Source: Nocardioides malaquae
GTDB taxonomy: Bacteria; Actinomycetota; Actinomycetes; Propionibacteriales; Nocardioidaceae
DNA length: 64,000 nt
NCBI RefSeq assembly: GCF_015070385.1
Contig: NZ_JADCSA010000013.1
Coordinates: 1 to 64,000, forward strand
Reading direction: 5' to 3'
Under the pieces are notes generated by a model. That model did no database searches and had not been told where the DNA came from. It saw only the letters and a list, made by a program, of their open reading frames with translations. Below are positions 1-10,363 of the stretch, in pieces. Both the position numbers and the translations under genes were made by a program. How positions within the stretch are numbered: position 1 is the first letter of the stretch; each line of letters begins with the position of its first letter.

Positions 1-268
1 AAGGTAGAGCTGATGCGGCCCCGCCAGGCCATCGCCCGCAACACCGTGGAGGCGCTGCAGTCGGGCATGGTCTTCGGCGTCGCCGCGCAGGTCGACGGAC
101 TGGTCGCCCGGATGGTGGCGGAGCTCGGGGTGCACCCGTGACGAGGTGCGTGTGGTGGCGACCGGTCACCTGGCGCCCCTGCTGCTCGACGAGGTCGAGT
201 GCTTCACCGACCACGAGCCGTGGTTGACGCTGCAGGGGTTGCGACTCGTCTTCGAGCGCAACTGCTGA
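1..268 (+). pseudogene. coaX: Type III pantothenate kinase, 3' end, frameshifted
   Basis: The frame from base 1 reads the C-terminal part of a CoaX-like protein (…[19 protein letters not shown]…) and stops at 139-141. Dropping one base near 139 lets translation continue in the +2 frame through a typical CoaX ending ([11 protein letters not shown], then [16 protein letters not shown]) to a TGA at 266-268. CoaX phosphorylates pantothenate, the first step of coenzyme A synthesis. The usual motif near the end is ATGG; here it reads ATGH. The upstream part of the gene lies outside the window. This is either a real one-base insertion that removes about 42 residues or a sequencing error; the sequence cannot decide which. 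Confidence 0.8.
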
Positions 269-364
269 CAGCGCCGTTTGGCCCCTTGTGAGGCGTGGTC
301 GACCCCGCCATACTGAGGCGCGCAGATCGGGCGGAGAGTCGCTCGAGTGACGGGGGAGACGAAG

Positions 365-2161
365 TTGCGGGCACAAAGCAGTAGACGGAGGGCACAGATC
401 CTCCTCGCAGGTGTGATGGCGGGCGTTCTGGCGGCCGGGACCACGGCAACGGCGACGGCGGGAGCCTCGCCGTCCGCTCGCACCACGCCCGTGGAAGTGC
501 CCCCGCCCGTGGAAGTGCCCCCGCCCGCCGGGGAGGAATGGTCCGCGATCGTCGACCCGGCGCTCAGCGCCGACGGTCGGTACGTCGCCTTCGCCGGACG
601 CTCGGGATCGGCGAACGGCCTCCACCTGCACGACCGCACGACCGGGGAGACCGTACGACTCGCGACCACGGTGGACGGGGAGCCGCTGGGCGGGACCTTC
701 CGGGAGGTGGCGATGAGTGCTGACGCTTCACGCATCGTCTTCACTGCCGGACGCCCGTCCCAGGTCTGGCTGCACGAGCGTGGGGCGGGCGCCACCCAAC
801 TCCTCTCGGCCAGGTCCGACGGGGCCCCGGGCAACGCCCGGTCCGACCAGCCGGCCATCAGCGCCGACGGGCAGGTCGTCGCCTTCCGGACTCGCGCCAC
901 CGACCTGGTGGCGGGCACTGCCGGCAAGGGCAGCGACGTCGTCGCCAAGGACCTGGTGACTGGGGGCGTCGAGGTCGTCTCCGGACGTGCTGCGTCCGCC
1001 AGCACGTCCCGCAACGCCGGGGGTCCGTCGGTCAGTTCCGACGGCCAGCACGTCGCCTTCCTGCGCACGGCGCGCAGGGCCGACGCGGTGCCCCAGGCCT
1101 GGGTCCGGGACCGCACCACGGGCCGTGTCCGACGGGTCTCGGTGCCGCTCGACGGCATGGCCGGTCAGGTCTACGCGGTCTCGATCAGCGGTGACGGCAG
1201 CAGGGTGGCCTTCAACCGGCACACCGCACAGACCAAGAACTGGTCGATCACCGGGATCGCGGTCCACGATCTGGCGACCGGTGAGATCGTCCCAGCCGGG
1301 GTGGAGTTGCCCAGCGCCCATGGCGCGCTCGGCACCCCGCACCTGAGCGCGGACGGTCGTCACGTCCTCTTCACTGACCGCGCCAAGCACGTCTATGTCC
1401 GCGACCTCGAGCTCGGCCAGACCCGAGTGGTGCCGGTGCCGTCGACCGGCGGCGAGCTGAGCTGGTCCCCCGTGGTCCTCAGCGCCGATGCCGGTCACGT
1501 GGCCTTCGTCGGCACGGCTTCCCCGGACATGAGCCCCTCGGTTGCCCGTCTGTGGACCGCGGACCTCGGCCCCGTGCCGACCACCTCGACCGAGGCGCTC
1601 AGCCGCGACAGCGACCCGTGGGTTCACAGAACACGCCGCGCGGTCGCGGCCCGAGGCTACGAGTTGAGGGTCCGGCCCGGTAGGTGGGAGCCCGTCCTCG
1701 GCAAGCGCGTGACCTACCAGTGGTTGCGCAACGGCAAGGTCATCCGCGGGGCGACCCGACGCACCTACGTGCTGACCCGCGCCGACATGGGCGCATCGGT
1801 CAGGGTCCGCGAGAGCCTGGCGGTGCCCGGCCTGCCCGTGAGTCGGGTGCAGTCCGCGGCCTTCGCGGCCGAGCGGTCGGCCACCCAGGTCGTGGTCCGT
1901 GCCCCGCGTCGACTGCGTGCCGGCAAGCCCTTCCGGGTGCGCGTCGGCGTGCGGCACTACGAGGGCAACCGTCCCCAGGGCCGCCTGCGGCTCAGCGTCG
2001 CCGGCCACGTGCGTACGGTCCGGGTGGACCGCGACGGTCGAGTCTCGGTGCGGATGCCCGGACTCGCAGCGGGTGTGCGGGTGCTGAAGGTGCGCCACCT
2101 CGGCACGCGGTTCGTGCTCGGCGGCGGGACGGTCGAGAAGTCCCTCGCCGTCGGGCGCTGA
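365..2161 (+). CDS. Secreted PD40/TolB-like propeller protein with Ig-like C-terminus (paralog A)
   Basis: A 598-residue exported protein of unknown function. TTG at 365 is preferred because a GGGGGAG ribosome site lies just upstream; an in-frame GTG at 347 is possible. After a basic, hydrophobic signal peptide and a short VEVPPP repeat come about seven PD40 repeats of the form SADGRYVAF / SSDGQHVAF / SGDGSRVAF, typical of a TolB-type beta-propeller. Next comes a segment with WLRNGKVIRGAT and YVLTRADMGASVRV, like Ig-type domains of cell-surface proteins, then a final beta-rich domain ending in RVLKVRHLGT. The gene at 2886-4532 has the same architecture and shares the Ig and terminal motifs, so the two are paralogs. 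No catalytic residues are recognisable. Confidence 0.85.
   Translation: MRAQSSRRRAQILLAGVMAGVLAAGTTATATAGASPSARTTPVEVPPPVEVPPPAGEEWSAIVDPALSADGRYVAFAGRSGSANGLHLHDRTTGETVRLATTVDGEPLGGTFREVAMSADASRIVFTAGRPSQVWLHERGAGATQLLSARSDGAPGNARSDQPAISADGQVVAFRTRATDLVAGTAGKGSDVVAKDLVTGGVEVVSGRAASASTSRNAGGPSVSSDGQHVAFLRTARRADAVPQAWVRDRTTGRVRRVSVPLDGMAGQVYAVSISGDGSRVAFNRHTAQTKNWSITGIAVHDLATGEIVPAGVELPSAHGALGTPHLSADGRHVLFTDRAKHVYVRDLELGQTRVVPVPSTGGELSWSPVVLSADAGHVAFVGTASPDMSPSVARLWTADLGPVPTTSTEALSRDSDPWVHRTRRAVAARGYELRVRPGRWEPVLGKRVTYQWLRNGKVIRGATRRTYVLTRADMGASVRVRESLAVPGLPVSRVQSAAFAAERSATQVVVRAPRRLRAGKPFRVRVGVRHYEGNRPQGRLRLSVAGHVRTVRVDRDGRVSVRMPGLAAGVRVLKVRHLGTRFVLGGGTVEKSLAVGR
491..526 (+). repeat. Perfect 18-nt tandem duplication inside paralog A
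   Basis: The unit GTGGAAGTGCCCCCGCCC occurs twice back to back (491-508 and 509-526). It encodes VEVPPP twice in frame, in the linker between signal peptide and propeller, so copy number could vary by slippage without breaking the frame. Confidence 0.95.
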
Positions 2162-2352
2162 CCGGCGTTTCTGCGCACCGTCTGCAATTCGTGGAGGGCG
2201 GAACTCCATTCGAGCGGCTGATCGCGTGGGAAAGGAGGTCGCTCAAAAGTCGGGGACAATTCACAAGGATTCTCAAGGCATTTCCTTGAATGGTCTCGAG
2301 GGCGTACCCTCGCGAGAGGACAATCCCCCCTTTCGAATGACAGAGGAATTCA
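2162..2352 (+). promoter_or_regulatory. lsr2 upstream region with two inverted repeats
   Basis: This 191-base gap is visibly richer in A and T than its surroundings. It holds two inverted repeats: TCAAGG-CATTT-CCTTGA at 2273-2289 and CGAGGG-CGTA-CCCTCG at 2297-2312. A GAGGAA ribosome site precedes the lsr2 ATG. Lsr2 prefers AT-rich DNA, so binding of Lsr2 to its own leader is plausible, but this is inference. No confident -35/-10 pair could be fixed by eye. Confidence 0.45.
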
Positions 2353-2694
2353 ATGGCGCAGAAGGTCAACATCATTCTTGTCGACGACATCGACGGCAGC
2401 CCTGCTGACGAGACGATCACCTTCGGCCTCGACAACACCACCTACGAGATCGACCTGAGCGACGACAACGCCAGCAAGCTGCGCGATGCCCTGGCGCTCT
2501 ACGTGGGCCACGCCCGCAAGGTCTCCAACGCCCGCCGCGGCGGGGCTGGGGGCGGTTCGCGCCGCTCCTCCGGTGGGGGCAGTGGCGTCGACACCAAGGC
2601 CGTGCGCGAGTGGGCGCGGGCCAACGGTCACGAGGTCTCCGAGCGTGGCCGGGTGCCCGCCAGCGTGATCGCGGCCTACGAAGCCGCTCACTGA
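2353..2694 (+). CDS. lsr2: Lsr2 nucleoid-associated protein
   Basis: A 113-residue Lsr2, the actinobacterial H-NS functional analogue that bridges DNA and silences AT-rich, often foreign, genes. The N-terminal dimerisation half begins [16 protein letters not shown] Gly/Ser/Arg linker follows at about residues 61-78. The C-terminal DNA-binding domain carries the AT-hook-like RGR at residues 98-100, followed by VPASV. Length and order are normal for the family. The ATG follows a GAGGAA ribosome site, and a strong terminator follows the gene, so it is probably transcribed alone. It lies between two paralogous exported-protein genes, where lysS would be expected upstream and clpC downstream in many actinobacteria. 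Confidence 0.97.
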   Translation: MAQKVNIILVDDIDGSPADETITFGLDNTTYEIDLSDDNASKLRDALALYVGHARKVSNARRGGAGGGSRRSSGGGSGVDTKAVREWARANGHEVSERGRVPASVIAAYEAAH

Positions 2695-2706
2695 CCTGAT
2701 CTCCAA

Positions 2707-2738
2707 GAGGGGCCCGACGCGCAGGCGTCGGGCCCCTC
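2707..2738 (+). terminator. Strong intrinsic terminator after lsr2
   Basis: A perfect 14-bp stem (2707-2720 with 2725-2738) closes a four-base GCAG loop just after the lsr2 stop. No clear T-run follows, as is common in high-GC actinobacteria. It separates lsr2 from the downstream paralog. Confidence 0.88.
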
Positions 2739-2885
2739 GTCATTGCCGCTCGTCTCGTGCCTGCGTCACTCCCACGCGTCACAAGAACCCCAATATGGGG
2801 GTCGTGGGCGTCGTGGCTGCCCGGGGATGCTGGCGGGGCGGCCGAACCGTCGGCGCACCCCGTTCCTGCAGCCGGAAGAGAACCC

Positions 2886-4532
2886 ATGCGTCGTGGCCCC
2901 TGGCTGACCGCCGTCGTGCTGGTCGCCGCCACCTCGGTCGGCCTGCCCGCCTCGGCGTCGAGCGCGACCGACTCGCCGGCGTCCGCCTCCGCCTTCTCCG
3001 GGTCCACCTCGCAAGGCCCGAGCAGCCACGTGCCCGGGCCCGCCGGCGTGAGCGGACTCGCGGCCTCAGACCCCGCGATCTCCTCCGACGGCCGATGGGT
3101 CGCCTTCGTGGGCGAGGTCGACGGAGTGAGCAGGCTCTACCGGCACGACACCGCCACCGGTGAGACCGAGCAGGTGCAGACCCGACGCGGGGCCGTCATC
3201 GAGGGCGAGGTCGCCGAGCCGTCGATCAGTGACGACGGGCGCTGGATCGCGTGGACGCTGCGGCCCGACGACGCGCCGACCCACTCCCAGGTGTGGCTCA
3301 GCGACCTGCTCACCGACACGACCCGCCTCGTCTCCGGCACCGCTGAGTGGGAGGGTGGCAACGCCGGCTCGCACCAGCCCCAGGTGAGCGGCGACGGCCA
3401 GCACGTCGCCTTCACCACCCGGGCCACCGACGTCGTGGCCAAGCCCCACTGGGGCGCCGGTTCGGCGCCGGGCTCCGACGTCGTGGTGGCCGAGCGTGTC
3501 GACGAGGGGTTCGTCGTCGCCCTGGTCTCCTCCGGCCTCGAGGGAGTCGACTTCGGGTCGCCGACCATCGACCACGCGGGCACCCGCATCGCCTTCACCG
3601 CCGGCAGCGGCGCGGACGCCCGGGTCGAGGTCGCCCTCCGGCCGGACGGTGGCTGGAGCCGGGTGCCCCCGCTTCCGACCACCGAGAGCAACCAGCTGCC
3701 CGGCGAGGCGTCGAGCCCCAGGGTGAGCGTCGACGGCGACGTGCTCTACGCCCACGCCCGCGCCGGTGGCCACGCCCTGCTGGTCGGCGAGGTCTCCACC
3801 GGGACAACACGCACCGTCGCCGAGTGGGTCGACGCCGAGGCCGGCTTCGACCTGTCCGCCGACGGTGACGCCGCCGTCCACGTGGTGGCCGGCTCCCTGG
3901 TGCTGACCGACCTGAGCGTGCCGCCCGCGCCGGAGGAGCCCGTGGCCGCCCCGGTCGCGGTCGACGCGCCCACCCTCGTCCGTCAGCGCCACCGGGTCCG
4001 TGGCCTCCTGCTGCGCGCCACGCCCGCGACCTGGACCGGTGGCGCCGGGGGCCGCCTCGAGCGCCAGTGGCTGCGCGACGGCTATGCGGTGCCCGGGGCC
4101 ACCGGAGCCACCTACCGGGTGCGCCCCCGCGACGTGGGCCGCGAGATCGCGGTGATCGAGCGGCTCCTCGTGCCCGGGGCCCCGGCCGGTGAGGTGCTCT
4201 CGCGTGCCCACCGCGTCGAGCGCGACCGCGCCCACCTGATGACGCCCCGCGTCGTGCATGGTGTCGCCGGTCGGCGCGTGACCCTGCGCGTACGCCTGCG
4301 CACCGCGCCCGCGCAGGGTGCGGGTGTGGCCGTGGCGCCGCAGGGACGCGTACGGGTCAGCGTCGGTGGCCGGACCGCCACGCGGGCGGTGGGCCCGCGG
4401 GGTCGGATCACCGTCAAGCTGCCCGGTGCGCGTCCCGGGCGCAGCGTCGTCCGGGTCCGCCACGTGGGCACTGCCTACCTGCGCGCCGCCCGGCCGGTGA
4501 GCGTGCGACTGGTGCTCCGCCCGCGCCGTTGA
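2886..4532 (+). CDS. Secreted PD40/TolB-like propeller protein with Ig-like C-terminus (paralog B)
   Basis: A 548-residue exported protein, paralog of the gene at 365-2161. ATG 2886 is chosen because GGAAGAG lies five bases upstream and a clean signal peptide follows (MRRGPWLTAVVLVAA…ASA). PD40-type repeats (SSDGRWVAFVG, SDDGRWIAW, SGDGQHVAFTTRATDVV) form a predicted propeller. An Ig-like segment follows (WLRDGYAVPGATGATYRV, parallel to WLRNGKVIRGAT in paralog A), then a terminal domain with RVSVGGRTATRAV and VVRVRHVGTAYL. The function is unknown. Two such genes flanking lsr2 in the same orientation suggest duplication around lsr2, or Lsr2-controlled surface proteins; both are inference. Confidence 0.87.
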   Translation: MRRGPWLTAVVLVAATSVGLPASASSATDSPASASAFSGSTSQGPSSHVPGPAGVSGLAASDPAISSDGRWVAFVGEVDGVSRLYRHDTATGETEQVQTRRGAVIEGEVAEPSISDDGRWIAWTLRPDDAPTHSQVWLSDLLTDTTRLVSGTAEWEGGNAGSHQPQVSGDGQHVAFTTRATDVVAKPHWGAGSAPGSDVVVAERVDEGFVVALVSSGLEGVDFGSPTIDHAGTRIAFTAGSGADARVEVALRPDGGWSRVPPLPTTESNQLPGEASSPRVSVDGDVLYAHARAGGHALLVGEVSTGTTRTVAEWVDAEAGFDLSADGDAAVHVVAGSLVLTDLSVPPAPEEPVAAPVAVDAPTLVRQRHRVRGLLLRATPATWTGGAGGRLERQWLRDGYAVPGATGATYRVRPRDVGREIAVIERLLVPGAPAGEVLSRAHRVERDRAHLMTPRVVHGVAGRRVTLRVRLRTAPAQGAGVAVAPQGRVRVSVGGRTATRAVGPRGRITVKLPGARPGRSVVRVRHVGTAYLRAARPVSVRLVLRPRR

Positions 4533-4543
4533 GCGCCGCCACC

Positions 4544-4561
4544 TGTTCGCTGTGAGCGGAG
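4544..4561 (+). promoter_or_regulatory. Candidate ClgR box upstream of clpC
   Basis: The sequence TGTTCGCTGTGAGCGGAG has the dyad CGCT-GTG-AGCG. It fits the ClgR consensus reported for Corynebacterium and Streptomyces clp promoters (CGC-Y-N-A-N-R-GCG core) with few mismatches. A possible -10 TAGGCT lies at 4588-4593, with CTGGAG 17 bases upstream as a weak -35. That places the box just upstream of the -35, as expected for an activator. Confidence 0.5.
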
Positions 4562-4673
4562 GCTCTGGAGTGGTGGGCGGGAACACGTAGGCTGGTGCAG
4601 GGCGTTGAGCCCAGTGTCCCCGCCACTGTCCTTGAGTGTTGGGCAGCGGGGGCACACGACGTTAGGAGCGCAG

Positions 4674-7253
<2,580 letters not shown>

Positions 7254-7280
7254 CCACGGCGCCCCACGGCGTACGCCGTC

Positions 7281-7316
7281 CGACGGCCCGGTCCCCGCGA
7301 GGGGGCCGGGCCGTCG
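7281..7316. terminator. Bidirectional terminator between clpC and mutY
   Basis: A 16-bp stem with one G·T pair (7281-7296 with 7301-7316) and a GCGA loop lies between the convergent stops of clpC and mutY. It could serve both directions. Confidence 0.85.
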
Positions 7317-7322
7317 GCCGTG

Positions 7323-8192
7323 TCAGGAGGGCAGGGCGTACGACTCGTCCCCGACGCGCGCCACGAGTCCGTCGGCGACCAGCGACTCCAGGCAGCGCTC
7401 GCGTTGGGTGCTCTCGGGCCACGCGGCCACGACGTCGGCGGCGTGCACCGGTCCCTCGGCGTCACGCAGCACGGCCATGATGCGTCCGCGGCACTGGCGG
7501 TCGGTGCCCTGCCAGGCCTGACCGCGGCGCGGGGGACCGTCGTACGCGGGTCGCCCCGCCCGCAGCCAGGCGCACCGGTCGGCGATCGGGCAGGCGCCAC
7601 ACTCCGGCGACCGGGCCGTGCAGACGAGGGCGCCCAGCTCCATCGTGGCGACGGCCCAGGTGGCAGCCGTGGCGTCGTCGGGCGGCAGCAGCTCGGTGGC
7701 GAGCTCGCGCTCGGCCTTCGTCGGGGCGGTGGTCGGGAACTCGACGCCACCCACCGCGCGCGCGAAGACGCGGCGCACGTTGGTGTCGAGCACGACGTGA
7801 CGCCGGCCGAAGGCGAAGCTGGCGATGGCGGAGGCGGTGTAGTCGCCGACGCCGGGCAGGGCCAGGAGGTCGGCGTACGCGTCGGGCACCTCGCCGCCGT
7901 GGCGCTCGACGACGGCGGTGGCCGCGGCGTGCAGCCGCAGGGCGCGGCGCGGATATCCCAGGCGCCCCCACATCCGGACCGCCTCGCCCGTGGGGGCAGC
8001 AGCCAGGTCGGCCGGCGTGGGCCAGCGGGCCAACCAGGCGGCGTGCGGTGCCAGCACGCGGGCCACCGGCGTCTGCTGCAGCATGAACTCGCTGACCATG
8101 ACCGACCAGGGGCTCGCGCCGGCGCCGCGCCACGGCAGGTCCCGACGGTGCTCGGCATACCAGTCGAGGACAGGGGCGTGCAGGTCACTCAT
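7323..8192 (-). CDS. mutY: A/G-specific adenine glycosylase MutY
   Basis: A 289-residue HhH-GPD glycosylase that removes adenine mispaired with 8-oxoguanine. The start at 8192 (MSDLHAPVL) is preferred over upstream codons. Visible are the catalytic Glu35 in SEFMLQQT, the helix-hairpin-helix LPGVGDYTASAI followed by the catalytic Asp136 in LDTNVRRV, and four [4Fe-4S] cysteines at 191, 198, 201 and 207 with C-x6-C-x2-C-x5-C spacing. At 289 residues it is shorter than E. coli MutY and has little room for the full C-terminal 8-oxoG-recognition domain, as in other actinobacterial MutY proteins. It lies next to disA-radA, another DNA-integrity pair. Confidence 0.95.
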   Translation of the reverse strand: MSDLHAPVLDWYAEHRRDLPWRGAGASPWSVMVSEFMLQQTPVARVLAPHAAWLARWPTPADLAAAPTGEAVRMWGRLGYPRRALRLHAAATAVVERHGGEVPDAYADLLALPGVGDYTASAIASFAFGRRHVVLDTNVRRVFARAVGGVEFPTTAPTKAERELATELLPPDDATAATWAVATMELGALVCTARSPECGACPIADRCAWLRAGRPAYDGPPRRGQAWQGTDRQCRGRIMAVLRDAEGPVHAADVVAAWPESTQRERCLESLVADGLVARVGDESYALPS

Positions 8193-8209
8193 CGGGCCCG
8201 ATGCTAGCC

Positions 8210-8236
8210 GCGGGCCGTGCACGGGCCACGGCCCGC
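8210..8236. promoter_or_regulatory. Inverted repeat in the mutY / unknown-gene divergent region
   Basis: GCGGGCCGTG and CACGGCCCGC form a perfect 10-bp stem around a 7-base spacer, in the 91-base gap between divergent starts. It could be an operator or an RNA hairpin in one leader. No factor can be named. Confidence 0.4.
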
Positions 8237-8283
8237 CGGTGCGCCTCCACCTTCCGGCGCCGCGTGGTGGTTAGCCTCGGGGC

Positions 8284-9111
8284 ATGTCCGCGCTGACCTC
8301 CCCCAAGGGTCCGTTGCCGTCCCGGGTCTACTGGTTCCGCCGCCTGGTCGTGCTGTCGGTCGTCTTCGTCGTCGTCTTCGGCACCGCACGCCTGCTCACC
8401 TCGGGCAGCGACGCGAAGTCCGACGACCGGGGCCAGGTCACCACGGTGAGCGCGGAGGCTCCGACCGAGCCCGGTGCGACCGAGGGCGTGGGCGGGCCCG
8501 AGACCGCCGCTGACGGCAAGGCCAAGCCCAAGGGCAAGCGCAAGAAGGCGAAGCGGACGCCGCCGCCCCTGCCCGAGCCGACCGGCGTGTGCGCCAACGA
8601 CGAGGTCCTCGTGACCCCGGTGGTGCCCGAGCAGCGTACGTCGGTGAAGGTGCCGATCACGCTGGTGCTGCGCACGACCACCACCGAGGCCTGCACGTGG
8701 CAGGTCTCGCCGCGCAGCGTCACCGTCAAGATCGACTCCGGCACGCGTGAGGCACCCGACCAGATCTGGCACAGCCGCCACTGCCCCGCGGCGTTGCCCA
8801 CCCAGGAGCTCACCGTCTACCGCGACCACGACGCCGAGGTCGAGATGGTGTGGAGCGGACGCCGCTCCGACGAGGAGTGCTCCAACCTGACCGACTGGGC
8901 GCGCGCCGGCTGGTACCACGTCAACGCCGCCGCCTACGCCGGCGAGCCCACGTCGGTGCAGTTCCAGCTCAACCGGCCCTCGCCGGTGACCGTGACCCGC
9001 ACGGTCGACCCGAAGCCCGGCAAGAAGAGCAAGAAGAAGACGTCCAGCCCGAAGCCCGCGCCGCAGGGCACGCCGAAGCCGTCAGGGGCGGTCGAGCCCG
9101 ACCTCGACTGA
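8284..9111 (+). CDS. Membrane-anchored or exported protein of unknown function
   Basis: A 275-residue protein not recognised from sequence. A short cytoplasmic start with basic residues (…SRVYWFRR) leads into one hydrophobic helix (about residues 22-38) and then a low-complexity linker. That linker includes a very basic stretch (KAKPKGKRKKAKR) at about 80-92. The outer domain, about residues 98-235, is beta-rich and carries four cysteines (CAND, CTWQ, CPAAL, CSNL) that could pair as disulfides outside the cell. A second basic, proline-rich tail follows (KPGKKSKKKTSSPKP). It is convergent with disA. The start ATG 8284 is the first in frame and fits the topology. Confidence 0.75.
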   Translation: MSALTSPKGPLPSRVYWFRRLVVLSVVFVVVFGTARLLTSGSDAKSDDRGQVTTVSAEAPTEPGATEGVGGPETAADGKAKPKGKRKKAKRTPPPLPEPTGVCANDEVLVTPVVPEQRTSVKVPITLVLRTTTTEACTWQVSPRSVTVKIDSGTREAPDQIWHSRHCPAALPTQELTVYRDHDAEVEMVWSGRRSDEECSNLTDWARAGWYHVNAAAYAGEPTSVQFQLNRPSPVTVTRTVDPKPGKKSKKKTSSPKPAPQGTPKPSGAVEPDLD

Positions 9112-9166
9112 GGGCGACCTTGGCTGAGCCCGACCTGGACCGAGGTCGACCCGCCGTCGTCCTGTT

Positions 9167-10252
9167 TCAGACGTAGCGCTCGAGGATGCTCGACTCCGCG
9201 AGCCGGGAGAGTCCCTCGCGCACCGAGCGGGCCCGCAGCTCACCCACACCCTCGACGGTCTGGAGGTCGTCGATGCCCGCGGAGAGCAGCTGCTGGAGCC
9301 CGCCGAAGTGCTCGACCAGGCGCTCCACGACGGTGGCCGGCAGACGCGGCACCTTCGCCAGCAGGCGGAACCCGCGCGGGGCGACGGCCCCGTCGAGGTG
9401 GTCACCGGTGGTCAGGCCGAGTGCCTTCGCCACGGCTGCCGGGTCGACGAGCTCGGTGGCGGAGAGCTCCCCGAGGGCGAGCAGCACCTCGGCCGGCTCC
9501 TTCGCCTTCTTGCCGGCCGGCAGGTAGTCACGGATGACGAGCTCGCGGTCGGCGTCGACGCCGGTGACGAGCTCCTCCAGCTGCAGTGAGAGCAGCCGGC
9601 CGTCGGTGCCGAGCTCGAGCACGTAGTCCTCGATCTCCGCGGAGATCCGGCTCACCATCTCCAGGCGCTGGGCCACCACGGCCACGTCGCGCACCGTCAC
9701 CAGGTCTTCGATCTCCAGGGCCGACAGCGTTGAGGAGACCTCGTCGAGGCGCAGCTTGTAGCGCTCCAGGGTGGCGAGCGCCTGGTTGGCGCGCGAGAGG
9801 ATCTGGCCGGAGTCCTCCAGCACGTGGCGGGTCTCGCCGACGTAGACCGCGATGATCTGCATCGACTGCGACACCGAGATGACCGGGAAGCCGGTCTGGC
9901 GCGCGACGCGGTCGGCGGTGCGGTGCCGGGTGCCGGTCTCGTCGGAGTGGATCGTGTGGTCGGGCATCAGGTGCACGGCCGCGCGGTGGATGCGGCTGAC
10001 GTCCTTGTCGAGGATGATGCCGCCGTCCATCTTGGCCAGCTCGCGCAGGCCGGTGGCGGTGAACGGCACGTCCAGGGTGAAGCCGCCGGTGCAGATCGAG
10101 TCGACGAGCTTGTCGTGGCCGAGCACGATCAGGGCGCCGGTGCGACCGCGCAGGATGCGTTCGAGACCGTCACGCAGGGTGGTGCCGGGGGCAATGGCTT
10201 CGAGCGTGGCCCGCAGGCGCAGGTTCTCGTCGCTGCGCTCGATGTTGACCAA
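9167..10252 (-). CDS. disA: DNA integrity scanning protein / diadenylate cyclase DisA
   Basis: A 361-residue DisA that makes c-di-AMP from two ATP and scans DNA. It starts at TTG 10252, supported by GGAGGG five bases upstream. The N-terminal DAC domain has the RHR motif at 109-111 (TGTRHRTA). The usual DGA motif reads DGG at 76-78 (KMDGGIILD). A helical spine links to a C-terminal helix-hairpin-helix DNA-binding domain (LPATVVERLVEHFG, VEGVGELRARSV). radA lies upstream on the same strand, 111 bases away, an association known from many bacteria in which RadA modulates DisA. Confidence 0.96.
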   Translation of the reverse strand: MVNIERSDENLRLRATLEAIAPGTTLRDGLERILRGRTGALIVLGHDKLVDSICTGGFTLDVPFTATGLRELAKMDGGIILDKDVSRIHRAAVHLMPDHTIHSDETGTRHRTADRVARQTGFPVISVSQSMQIIAVYVGETRHVLEDSGQILSRANQALATLERYKLRLDEVSSTLSALEIEDLVTVRDVAVVAQRLEMVSRISAEIEDYVLELGTDGRLLSLQLEELVTGVDADRELVIRDYLPAGKKAKEPAEVLLALGELSATELVDPAAVAKALGLTTGDHLDGAVAPRGFRLLAKVPRLPATVVERLVEHFGGLQQLLSAGIDDLQTVEGVGELRARSVREGLSRLAESSILERYV

Positions 10253-10363
10253 CGTGGCCCTCCGTAGTGGTGAGGCCGGGGCGTCCCGCGCCCACGACCT
10301 GCGTCAGTGTAGCGGCCGACGGCACGCGCGCGCGTACGCCAGTGACTGCTGACGCGTCAACCC

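Noticed and set aside
491-526. Tandem repeats as a CRISPR or VNTR array
   Set aside because: Only two short coding units with no spacers.
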